Positions 25,205-33,313 of a stretch of 64,000 bases of DNA are shown piece after piece; the first letter of the stretch is position 1, and the number at the start of each line of letters is the position of its first letter. Position numbers and translations under genes: made by a program. Where the stretch lies: positions 1-64,000 of the forward strand of contig NZ_VZPP01000014.1 of the NCBI RefSeq assembly GCF_008801475.1, written 5' to 3'. The DNA is from Pseudomonas moorei (GTDB lineage: Bacteria; Pseudomonadota; Gammaproteobacteria; Pseudomonadales; Pseudomonadaceae). The notes under the pieces are model-generated. The model saw nothing but the letters and a program-made list of their open reading frames with translations. It was not told the DNA's origin and ran no database searches.

Positions 25205-26023
25205 TCAATTCGCCAGCTGTGGTGTCGGGACCGGCAACACCGCAATTTTGTACGGATCGAAAATCTTCAGCATCTGGCCGTTATCCCGCAGCCCTTGTAG
25301 CAACCTGCCGAATGCTTCGCCGCTGATGGGCGCGGTCGGTCGCAGGATCGCGTAATGGTGATAGACCTGATCGACGCGCTCGGACACCAGAAACTGATCG
25401 GCCACCTTGTCGTTGCGCAAAAAATAGTCGCTGAGATAAGAACGCGTGACCAGGGCAATGTCGGCCCGCCCGCGCAGCACCATCAGCAAGTTGCTGTCAT
25501 GGGAATAGGTCAGGGTGGCGTTGTAGTTCTGCGCGAGGAATTTGGGATCGGCATTGAAGCCGGCAAATTCGTAGTGATAGCCGCTGAACAGCGCCAGACG
25601 CTTGCCCGTCAGATCGGCGAAGTAGTTTTGCTGGCGCGCTGGCTGACCTTCGCGCTGGCGTTGCGCGACAAAAATCTCGGCGTCTTCCAGGCCCATGTCG
25701 ACGCTGGTGTGGGGAATGTCCCTCCAGCCCCAGTCGGGGTTTTCGAAGATCGCCATATCGACCCGGCCCTGCTTGAAATCACCAAAACGCCGGGGGATGG
25801 AGGTGGGCACCAGAACGAACTGATAGTCGTTTTGCAGGGCGTTGAGTGCCTCGACCAATTGCGGCAGCAAACCGGTGTCGGCTCCGGACTCGGGGCGCAC
25901 GGTGTAGGGCGGAAAGTGCGCGGCGCCAATGCGCACCAGTTGTGCAGCCTGGGTCGGCAGCACCCATGACGCCAGAAGCGCCGTGAGCAAAAGCCGCGAA
26001 GCCGTCCGAATTGGCGAAGACAT
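25205..26023 (-). CDS. periplasmic solute-binding-like protein (SBP_bac_3 fold)
   Basis: 272 residues. Signal peptide ending PTQA; then a two-lobed amino-acid-binding fold (IGAAHFPPYTVRPESGADTGLLP at the mature start, GRADIALVTRSYLSDY in lobe 2). No permease or ATPase genes are nearby, so it may be an orphan binding protein or a sensor-like protein rather than part of an uptake system. GGGGAGTGGG precedes MSSPIRT, which decides the start. Confidence 0.78.
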   Translation of the reverse strand: MSSPIRTASRLLLTALLASWVLPTQAAQLVRIGAAHFPPYTVRPESGADTGLLPQLVEALNALQNDYQFVLVPTSIPRRFGDFKQGRVDMAIFENPDWGWRDIPHTSVDMGLEDAEIFVAQRQREGQPARQQNYFADLTGKRLALFSGYHYEFAGFNADPKFLAQNYNATLTYSHDSNLLMVLRGRADIALVTRSYLSDYFLRNDKVADQFLVSERVDQVYHHYAILRPTAPISGEAFGRLLQGLRDNGQMLKIFDPYKIAVLPVPTPQLAN

Positions 26024-26118
26024 CAAAACAACCCACTCCCCAAAAATACCGAACCAATGCATTCAAGCTAGGCGGTTTCGCTCAGTTAGCCAGTTTCCTG
26101 CCGACCAGCACAATCTAA

Positions 26119-26742
26119 TTATTTTTCCTCCAGCACCAGAGTCAGCGCCTCGTCGGCCAATTGATCAAGGCTCATGCTGCCATCGGCGCGAAACCAGGTG
26201 GTGGTCCAGGACAGCGCCCCGGTGAGAAAGCGTCGCGTGACAAACACATCACCGCGAATGAGACCGGCACTCTTGGCTTCGCCCAGTACCTGCAACCAGA
26301 TATCTTCGTAAATATCGCGCAACGCCAGGACCCTGGCCTGGCCGTCCTCGGACAGCGAGCGCCATTCGTAGACCAGCACCGCCATGGCCTCGCCGCTGCC
26401 ACCCATGATCGACTGCAATTCGCAACGGATCAGCGCCAGCACCCGCTCACGCACGTTGCCGGCATCGGCAATGGCAGCACGCATCAACGCGGTGTTGTAG
26501 ACAATGGTCTCCTCCATCACGGCCCGCAGGATCTCGTCCTTGCTTTTGAAGTGATGAAAAATGCTCCCCGACTGAATGCCCACGGCACCGGCCAGATCGC
26601 GCACGGTGGTGCGTTCGTAGCCTTTGTTGCGAAACAGGTGAGCCGCCACTTGCAGGAGCTTGCCGCGGGCACTGTCCGGATCGGTCAATTGGCCGTTTTC
26701 AACCAATTCGCGCATGACCCTCAGGGCTTTTTGCTCGTCCAC
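26119..26742 (-). CDS. atuR: TetR-family repressor of the terpene operon
   Basis: 207 residues from GTG (VDEQKALRV) eight bases after TAGGAG; an ATG at 26715 is the alternative. TetR helix-turn-helix TTVRDLAGAVGIQSGSIFHHF (about residues 45-65) and a helical ligand domain. It is divergent from atuA, and two near-identical 16-bp palindromic sites lie between. AtuR of P. aeruginosa represses atuABCDEF and is relieved by terpene-derived acyl-CoA; the same role is inferred from context. Confidence 0.85.
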   Translation of the reverse strand: MDEQKALRVMRELVENGQLTDPDSARGKLLQVAAHLFRNKGYERTTVRDLAGAVGIQSGSIFHHFKSKDEILRAVMEETIVYNTALMRAAIADAGNVRERVLALIRCELQSIMGGSGEAMAVLVYEWRSLSEDGQARVLALRDIYEDIWLQVLGEAKSAGLIRGDVFVTRRFLTGALSWTTTWFRADGSMSLDQLADEALTLVLEEK

Positions 26743-26815
26743 CCGTTTTCTCCTACAGTCGAGATCACCGCTAAAACAGCGGGTTTGCGCGGGCAATTTA
26801 AGCTGCTGCCCACGA

Positions 26816-26831
26816 CCAAGCAAGCGCTCGG
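26816..26831. promoter_or_regulatory. putative AtuR operator 1
   Basis: CCAAGCAAGCGCTCGG. Its complement, CCGAGCGCTTGCTTGG, differs from operator 2 at one position. Centre-to-centre distance to operator 2 is 43 bp, about four helical turns. Confidence 0.7.
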
Positions 26832-26858
26832 GCAGAAGTTATTTTAGCCGTTTACAAA

Positions 26859-26874
26859 CCAAGCGCTTGCTTGG
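26859..26874. promoter_or_regulatory. putative AtuR operator 2
   Basis: CCAAGCGCTTGCTTGG, an inverted repeat CCAAGC-N4-GCTTGG, 31 bp before atuA and probably overlapping its promoter. Confidence 0.75.
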
Positions 26875-26905
26875 TAGTCTCGAAACACTTCTGTCGGAGG
26901 TGGTT

Positions 26906-28708
26906 ATGGAGTTGACTGCGCCAAAAACGATCCGCATCGGTTGTGCCAGCGCCTTCTGGGGCGACACCTCGACCGCCGCCGCGCAACTGGTGGAAGGCGG
27001 GCGCCTGGACTATCTGGTGTTCGACTACCTGGCGGAAATCACCCTGTCGATCATGGCTGGCGCACGGATGAAAGATCCCCAGGCTGGCTATGCCAGCGAC
27101 TTCATCGAAGTGCTCAGTCCGTTACTCAGCCAACTGTGCGATCAAAAGATCCGTGTCATCAGCAATGCCGGCGGGGTCAACCCGCAGGCCTGCGCCGCCG
27201 CGCTGCAAGAGGCGTGCGACAAGGCTGGCGTCGCATTGAAGATCGCTGTCCTGCTGGGCGATGACCTGCAACCGCAATTCAAACAGCTGAGCACTCGTGG
27301 CCTCCGCGAGATGTTCAGCGGCGCGCCCCTGCCCCCCCTGTGCGTCTCGACCAACGCCTACCTTGGCGCACCGGGCATTGTCGAAGCCCTGCGCCTGGGG
27401 GCGGACATCGTGATCACCGGGCGCGTGGTCGACAGCGCGGTGGTCAGCGCCGCCCTGGTGCATGAGTTCGGCTGGTCGTGGCATGACTACGACAAACTGG
27501 CCCAGGCGGCCCTCGCCGGCCACATCATCGAATGCGGCGCCCAGTGCACCGGCGGCAACTTTACCGATTGGCGCGACGTGCCCGATTACGAACACATCGG
27601 CTTTCCCATCGTCGAAGTCAGCGCCGACAGCCAGTTCATCGTCAGCAAACCCGAAGGCTCCGGCGGGCTGGTCACCCCGCTGACGGTGGGCGAGCAAATG
27701 CTGTATGAAATCGGCGACCCACGGGCCTATCTGCTGCCCGACGTGGTCTGCGATTTCACCCGGGTCAAACTGCTGCAGCAAGGCAAAAACGCCGTGCAGG
27801 TGCACGGCGCGAAGGGATTGCCGCCAACCGATCAGTACAAGGTCAGCGCCACTTACCCGGATGGTTTTCGCTGCACCGCCAGCTGCCTGATCGCCGGCAT
27901 TGATGCAGTCGACAAGGCTCGGCGGGTCAGCGAAGCGATCATCAACAAGACCTCGGAAATCTTCAGCCAGCGCGGCTGGGCGCCCTATAGCGAGGTCAAC
28001 GTCGAACTGCTCGGCAGCGAAGCCACTTACGGCCCCCACGGCCAGCGCCGCGACAGCCGCGAAGTGGTGATCAAACTCGCCGTGCGCCACCCGAATAAAC
28101 AGGCATTGATCGTGTTTTCCCGGGAAATAGCCCAGGCCGCCACCGGCATGGCACCGGGGCTGACCGGGATTGTCGGCGGCCGGCCCACCGTGTATCCGCT
28201 GATCCGCCTGTTCTCGTTCCTGATCGACAAAACCGCCTGCACGCTGGAAATTGATCTCATGGGCCAGCGCTACCCGTGCGCCCTGCCCGCCATTGATGTG
28301 CTCGACAGCGCCGATTTGCCGGAGCCGTTCGAGCCCCCCAAACCCGCAGGCATGGCCGACGCCAGCGTGGCCCTGGTCAAACTGGCGGTGGCCCGTTCCG
28401 GCGACAAGGGTAACCACAGCAACATCGGCGTGATGGCCCGCGATCCCGAGTACCTGCCCTGGATCGCCGAAGCCTTGACGCCGGCGGTGCTCGTCGACTG
28501 GATGAGCCATGTGCTGGACCCGATCCACGGCCGTGTCGAGCGCTGGTATCTGCCCGCTACCCACAGCCTGAACTTCCTCCTGGAAAACGCCCTCGGGGGC
28601 GGCGGTGTCGCCAGCCTGCGGATCGACCCGCAAGGCAAGGCGTTCGCCCAGCAACTGCTGGAAATCCAGATTCCGGTGCCGCAGCGCATCGCCGACCAGG
28701 TCAACTAG
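26906..28708 (+). CDS. atuA: acyclic terpene utilization protein AtuA
   Basis: 600 residues, DUF1446 domain protein with the start MELTAPKTIRIGCASAFWGD after CGGAGGTGG. Segments such as NAGGVNPQAC, ITGRVVDSAV and HGQRRDSREV are typical of the family, and a C-terminal AtuA-like ferredoxin-fold domain (LAVARSGDKGNHSNIGVMAR) is present. AtuA is required for growth on citronellol in Pseudomonas but its reaction is unknown. First gene of atuABCDE(F). Confidence 0.92.
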   Translation: MELTAPKTIRIGCASAFWGDTSTAAAQLVEGGRLDYLVFDYLAEITLSIMAGARMKDPQAGYASDFIEVLSPLLSQLCDQKIRVISNAGGVNPQACAAALQEACDKAGVALKIAVLLGDDLQPQFKQLSTRGLREMFSGAPLPPLCVSTNAYLGAPGIVEALRLGADIVITGRVVDSAVVSAALVHEFGWSWHDYDKLAQAALAGHIIECGAQCTGGNFTDWRDVPDYEHIGFPIVEVSADSQFIVSKPEGSGGLVTPLTVGEQMLYEIGDPRAYLLPDVVCDFTRVKLLQQGKNAVQVHGAKGLPPTDQYKVSATYPDGFRCTASCLIAGIDAVDKARRVSEAIINKTSEIFSQRGWAPYSEVNVELLGSEATYGPHGQRRDSREVVIKLAVRHPNKQALIVFSREIAQAATGMAPGLTGIVGGRPTVYPLIRLFSFLIDKTACTLEIDLMGQRYPCALPAIDVLDSADLPEPFEPPKPAGMADASVALVKLAVARSGDKGNHSNIGVMARDPEYLPWIAEALTPAVLVDWMSHVLDPIHGRVERWYLPATHSLNFLLENALGGGGVASLRIDPQGKAFAQQLLEIQIPVPQRIADQVN

Positions 28709-28720
28709 AGGGCTGCCACC

Positions 28721-29590
28721 ATGGCCTACGATTCGATTTTCAAAGCCGATTTGTTTGCAGGCAAAACCATCATCGTCACCGGTGGTGGCAGTGGCATTGG
28801 CCGTTGCACCGCCCACGAACTGGCAGCCCTTGGCGCGCACGTGCTGCTGGTCGGACGCAAGGCTGACAAATTGAAAGCCGTTGCTGCCGAGATTGCCGAA
28901 GACGGTGGCAAGGCCGACTGGAGCACCTGCGATATTCGCGAGGAAGATGCGGTGACGCACCTGGTTGGCGAACTGATTCGCAAGCACGGCCCGATCCATG
29001 GCCTGGTCAACAATGCCGGTGGGCAATACCCGTCGCCATTGGCGTCGATCAATCAGAGGGGTTTCGAAACGGTGATGCGCACCAATCTGGTCGGCGGTTT
29101 CCTGATGGCCCGGGAAGTGTTCAACCAGTCCATGAGCAAGCACGGCGGCGCCATCGTCAACATGCTTGCCGACATGTGGGGCGGCATGCCGGGCATGGGC
29201 CACTCGGGCGCGGCACGCTCGGGCATGGATAACCTGACCAAGACCGCTGCGTTCGAATGGGGTTATGCCGGGGTGCGGGTCAACGCCGTGGCGCCGGGCT
29301 GGATCGCGTCCAGTGGCATGGACACCTACGAAGGTGCGTTCAAGGCGGTGATCCCGACCTTGCGCGAACACGTGCCGCTCAAGCGGATCGGTACCGAGTC
29401 GGAAGTCAGCGCGGCCATCGTTTTCCTGCTCAGCCCGGCGGCGGCGTTCATCAGTGGCAGCACCCTGCGCATCGATGGCGCCGCCAGCCTCGGCGGCCGC
29501 GCGTGGCCGATTCACAAGGCGACCAACAGCGAGTCGTACAACGGCTTCCACCGTGCATACCTTCCTGACGTGCTCAAGGATAAGGAATAA
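28721..29590 (+). CDS. atuB: SDR-family dehydrogenase AtuB
   Basis: 289 residues. Cofactor motif TGGGSGIG (about residues 19-26), NNAGG at about 94, and a substrate Tyr region modified: the usual YxxxK is replaced by HSGAARSGMDNLTK (Ser/Gly rich), as in 2,4-dienoyl-CoA-reductase-like SDRs where Tyr is lost. Proposed to oxidise citronellol/citronellal or act on CoA intermediates. GAGGG lies upstream; 12 bp after atuA and 3 bp before atuC. Confidence 0.88.
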   Translation: MAYDSIFKADLFAGKTIIVTGGGSGIGRCTAHELAALGAHVLLVGRKADKLKAVAAEIAEDGGKADWSTCDIREEDAVTHLVGELIRKHGPIHGLVNNAGGQYPSPLASINQRGFETVMRTNLVGGFLMAREVFNQSMSKHGGAIVNMLADMWGGMPGMGHSGAARSGMDNLTKTAAFEWGYAGVRVNAVAPGWIASSGMDTYEGAFKAVIPTLREHVPLKRIGTESEVSAAIVFLLSPAAAFISGSTLRIDGAASLGGRAWPIHKATNSESYNGFHRAYLPDVLKDKE

Positions 29591-29593
29591 CCC

Positions 29594-31210
29594 ATGCCGG
29601 AGATTCAGTCGCAACTCGATCCCCACCGCGAACAGTTCGCCCGTAATCGCGCGGCCATGCTGGCGGGTATCGAGCAGGTCCGCGAACTCGAACAGAACCT
29701 GTTGAACAAGGCAAACGAGGCCAAGCCCAAATTCGACAAGCGCGGACAATTGCTGCCCCGCGAACGCCTCAATCTGCTGTTGGACCCCGGCGCGCCGTTC
29801 CTCGAACTGGCGAGCCTGGCCGGTTACAAACTGCACGATGACAAGGACGGCAGCTCGGCCGGTGGCGGCCTGATCGCCGGCATCGGCTACGTGTCGGGCG
29901 TGCGCACCCTGGTGGTGGCGAACAACAGTGCGATCAAGGGCGGGACCATTTCCCCCAGTGGTTTGAAAAAATCCCTGCGCCTGCAACAGATCGCCATGGA
30001 AAACAAACTGCCGGTCATCACCCTCGCCGAAAGCGGGGGCGCCAACCTCAACTACGCAGCAGAGATTTTCGTCGAAGGCGCGCGCAGCTTTGCCAATCAG
30101 GCGCGGATGTCGGCCATGGGTCTGCCACAGATCACCGTGGTGCACGGCTCGGCCACGGCGGGCGGTGCTTATCAACCGGGATTGTCGGATTACGTGGTGG
30201 TGGTGCGCGGCAAAGCCAAACTGTTTCTCGCTGGCCCGCCGCTGCTCAAGGCGGCGACCGGTGAAGTGGCGACCGACGAAGCGCTGGGCGGTGCCGAGAT
30301 GCACGCGCAAGTGGCCGGCACCGCTGAATACCTGGCGGAAAACGATGCCGACGCGGTGCGTCAGGTGCGCGAAATCGTCAGCCTCTTGCCGTGGAACGAC
30401 CGGTTGCCTGTGCTACCGGAACGTCACTGGGAAGAGCCGCTCTACCCCGTCGACGAACTGCTCGGCCTGATCCCGGATGACCCGAAAAAACCCTACGACG
30501 TCCGCGAGATCATCGCGCGCATCGCCGACGGTTCGAACTTCCTCGAGTTCAAGGGCGAGTTCGACCAGCAAACCGTTTGCGGCCAACTGAAAATCCAGGG
30601 CCGCGCCTGTGGTTTCATCGGCAACAACGGCCCGATCACGCCCCAGGGTGCGAGCAAGGCGGCGCAGTTCATCCAGCTGTGCGACCAGAGCCAGACGCCA
30701 CTGCTGTTTTTCCATAACACCACGGGGTTCATGGTCGGCACCGAATCGGAGCAGCAAGGCGTGATCAAGCATGGCGCCAAGATGATTCAAGCGGTGGCCA
30801 ATGCCCGGGTGCCGAAACTGACGATCGTCGTCGGCGGTTCCTATGGTGCCGGCAACTATGCGATGTGCGGCCGCGGCCTCGACCCACGCTTTATCTTCGC
30901 CTGGCCCAACAGCCGCACGGCGGTGATGGGCGGTGCCCAGGCTGGCAAAGTGCTGCGTATCGTTACCGAGGCCAAACAGGCCAAGGACGGCCTGGTGCCC
31001 GATCCGAAAATGCTCGACATGCTGGAACAGGTGACCGCGCAGAAACTCGACAGTCAGTCCACGGCGCTCTATGGCAGCGCCAACCTATGGGACGACGGCC
31101 TGATCGATCCACGCGACACCCGGACCTTGCTCGGTTACTTGCTGGATATCTGTCACGAGGCCGAGGTACGGCCGCTGCAGTCCAACAGTTTTGGTGTAGC
31201 CCGCTTCTAG
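29594..31210 (+). CDS. atuC: geranyl-CoA carboxylase beta subunit AtuC
   Basis: 538 residues, biotin-dependent carboxyltransferase. Crotonase-like N and C halves with the acyl-CoA site GSATAGGAYQPGLSDY and the carboxybiotin-side GGSYGAGNYAMCGRG. With AtuF it carboxylates cis-geranyl-CoA to isohexenylglutaconyl-CoA. The paralogue LiuB (methylcrotonyl-CoA) is similar; operon membership with atuA, atuB and atuD decides the name. AAGGA precedes the ATG. Confidence 0.92.
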   Translation: MPEIQSQLDPHREQFARNRAAMLAGIEQVRELEQNLLNKANEAKPKFDKRGQLLPRERLNLLLDPGAPFLELASLAGYKLHDDKDGSSAGGGLIAGIGYVSGVRTLVVANNSAIKGGTISPSGLKKSLRLQQIAMENKLPVITLAESGGANLNYAAEIFVEGARSFANQARMSAMGLPQITVVHGSATAGGAYQPGLSDYVVVVRGKAKLFLAGPPLLKAATGEVATDEALGGAEMHAQVAGTAEYLAENDADAVRQVREIVSLLPWNDRLPVLPERHWEEPLYPVDELLGLIPDDPKKPYDVREIIARIADGSNFLEFKGEFDQQTVCGQLKIQGRACGFIGNNGPITPQGASKAAQFIQLCDQSQTPLLFFHNTTGFMVGTESEQQGVIKHGAKMIQAVANARVPKLTIVVGGSYGAGNYAMCGRGLDPRFIFAWPNSRTAVMGGAQAGKVLRIVTEAKQAKDGLVPDPKMLDMLEQVTAQKLDSQSTALYGSANLWDDGLIDPRDTRTLLGYLLDICHEAEVRPLQSNSFGVARF

Positions 31211-31232
31211 GGCGATCAGGAGAACAACAAGA

Positions 31233-32390
31233 ATGATCTTCACCCAGGAACACGAAGCCCTGCGCCGTACCGTCCGCCAATTCGTCGACAACGAAATCAA
31301 TCCCCACGTCGAAGCTTGGGAAAAGGCCGGACGCTTTCCGATCCACGAAATCTTCCGCAAGGCTGGCGACCTTGGCCTGCTGGGGATTTCCAAACCGGAA
31401 AAATTCGGCGGCATGGGCCTGGACTACAGCTACTCGATCGTCGCCGCCGAAGAGTTCGGCACCATTCATTGCGGCGGCATTCCGATGTCCATCGGCGTGC
31501 AGACCGACATGTGCACTCCGGCCCTGGCGCGTTTCGGCTCCGATGAATTGCGCGACGAATTCCTCCGCCCGGCGATCAGCGGCGAGCAGGTCGGCTGCAT
31601 CGGTGTCTCGGAAGTCGGCGCCGGTTCCGACGTGGCCGGGTTGAAGACCACTGCGCGCAAAGACGGCGACGATTACGTGATCAACGGCAGCAAGATGTGG
31701 ATCACCAATTCGCCGTGCGCCGATTTCATCTGTTTGCTGGCCAACACGTCGGACGACAAACCGCACATCAACAAATCGCTGATCATGGTGCCGATGAACA
31801 CGCCGGGGATCAGTCTCAGCTCGCACCTGGACAAACTCGGCATGCGCAGCTCGGAAACCGCCCAGGTGTTTTTCGACAACGTGCGCGTGCCGCAACGCAA
31901 CCGCATCGGCCATGAAGGCGCCGGGTTCATGATGCAGATGCTGCAGTTCCAGGAGGAACGCCTGTTCGGCGCGGCGAACATGATCAAGGGGCTGGAGTAC
32001 TGCGTCGACAGCACGATCGAGTACTGCAAGGAGCGCAAGACCTTCGGCAGTGCATTGATCGACAACCAGGTCATTCACTTTCGTCTGGCCGAACTGCAAA
32101 CCGAAATCGAATGCCTGCGAGCGTTGGTCTATCAGGCCACCGAGCAATACATCAAGGGGCATGACGTCACTCGCCTGGCGTCCATGGCCAAGCTCAAGGC
32201 CGGCCGGCTGGGCCGCGAAGTCAGCGACAGTTGCCTGCAATACTGGGGTGGCATGGGCTTCATGTGGGACAACCCGGTGGCCCGTGCCTATCGCGATGTG
32301 CGGCTGGTGTCGATCGGCGGCGGGGCCGACGAAATCATGCTGGGGATCATCTGCAAACTCATGGGCATCCTGCCGGGGAAAAAGAAATGA
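31233..32390 (+). CDS. atuD: citronellyl-CoA dehydrogenase AtuD
   Basis: 385 residues, acyl-CoA dehydrogenase. FAD and substrate motifs IGVSEVGAGSDVAGLKT and WITNSPCADF, helical C terminus with QYWGGMGFMWDNPVARAYRD. It oxidises citronellyl-CoA to geranyl-CoA. Catalytic base is expected in the EYC..EYC region or near the C terminus and was not assigned. Its TGA overlaps the atuE ATG (ATGA). Confidence 0.9.
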   Translation: MIFTQEHEALRRTVRQFVDNEINPHVEAWEKAGRFPIHEIFRKAGDLGLLGISKPEKFGGMGLDYSYSIVAAEEFGTIHCGGIPMSIGVQTDMCTPALARFGSDELRDEFLRPAISGEQVGCIGVSEVGAGSDVAGLKTTARKDGDDYVINGSKMWITNSPCADFICLLANTSDDKPHINKSLIMVPMNTPGISLSSHLDKLGMRSSETAQVFFDNVRVPQRNRIGHEGAGFMMQMLQFQEERLFGAANMIKGLEYCVDSTIEYCKERKTFGSALIDNQVIHFRLAELQTEIECLRALVYQATEQYIKGHDVTRLASMAKLKAGRLGREVSDSCLQYWGGMGFMWDNPVARAYRDVRLVSIGGGADEIMLGIICKLMGILPGKKK

Positions 32391-33184
32391 ACACCTTGCC
32401 GGTTTGCCAGACCTTGCTGCTGGAGCCGCATAACGGCGTCCTGCACATCACCCTCAATCGCCCGGACAGCCGCAACGCCATGAGTTTGCAGATGGTCACT
32501 GAACTGCGCGCGGTGCTGGCGGCGGTGCACGATGACCGGACGACCCGCGCCCTGGTCATTGCCGGCGCCGGCGGGCATTTCTGCGCAGGCGGCGACATCA
32601 AGGACATGGCCAATGCCCGCGCCCGGGGTCCCGACGCTCACCGCGACTTGAACCGGTTGTTCGGTGCCCTTCTGCAAGAGGTGCAACAGGCGCCGCAAGT
32701 GGTGATCACGGTGCTGCAAGGCGCCGTGCTGGGCGGTGGTTTCGGTCTGGCCTGCGTCAGTGACATCGCCCTGGCCGATCATCAGGCGCAATTCGGCCTG
32801 CCGGAAACCAGCCTCGGTCTGCTGCCGGCGCAGATCGCGCCGTTCGTGGTCCAGCGCATCGGTTTGACTCAGGCCCGGCGGCTGGCCCTGACGGCGGCGC
32901 GATTCGATGGGACCCAGGCACGGCGGATGGGGCTGGTGCATTTTGTCGAGCACGATCCGCAGGCGCTCGCCGAACGCCTCGATGAGGTGTTGGCCCATGT
33001 GCTGTGTTGTGCGCCGGGGGCGAATGCGGCGACCAAAAAGCTGTTGCTGGCAAGTGCTGCACAGCCCTCGGATGAGCTGCTGAACGAAGCCGCACAGTGG
33101 TTCAGCGAGGCGGTGACAGGGGCCGAAGGTATCGAGGGAACGATGGCCTTTGTGCAAAAGCGTAAACCGGGGTGGGCTTCTTGA
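32387..33184 (+). CDS. atuE: isohexenylglutaconyl-CoA hydratase AtuE
   Basis: 265 residues, crotonase fold. Oxyanion-hole segments AGAGGHFCAGGDIKDM and QGAVLGGGFGLACVSDIALA are clear. It hydrates the carboxylated intermediate before lyase cleavage by the Liu/HMG-type enzymes, which are not in this window. Start is the ATGA overlap with atuD; an upstream in-frame extension within atuD is ignored. Confidence 0.88.
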   Translation: MNTLPVCQTLLLEPHNGVLHITLNRPDSRNAMSLQMVTELRAVLAAVHDDRTTRALVIAGAGGHFCAGGDIKDMANARARGPDAHRDLNRLFGALLQEVQQAPQVVITVLQGAVLGGGFGLACVSDIALADHQAQFGLPETSLGLLPAQIAPFVVQRIGLTQARRLALTAARFDGTQARRMGLVHFVEHDPQALAERLDEVLAHVLCCAPGANAATKKLLLASAAQPSDELLNEAAQWFSEAVTGAEGIEGTMAFVQKRKPGWAS

Positions 33185-33186
33185 AA

Positions 33187-33278
33187 GCATCGCTGGCAAG
33201 CCAGCTCCCACAGGTACTGTGAGGGTCATGAATTTGTGATCGACGCTAAACCTGGAGCAAGGCTTGCCCGCGATGAGG
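33187..33278. repeat. REPIN between atuE and atuF
   Basis: Arms 33187-33214 (CTGGCAAGCCAGCTCCCACA core) and 33251-33278 (GGCTTGCCCGCGATGAGG) in inverted orientation with imperfect identity, separated by 36 bp. It makes up most of the 129-bp gap before atuF. Confidence 0.75.
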
Positions 33279-33313
33279 CCATCACATTCATCGCAAAAAC
33301 AGGAAAACACCCC

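Noticed and set aside
27122..30310. 1062-codon open frame on the minus strand opposite atuA-atuC
   Set aside because: Mirror frame of high-GC coding sequence; no family motifs, and the plus strand encodes recognisable AtuA, AtuB and AtuC.
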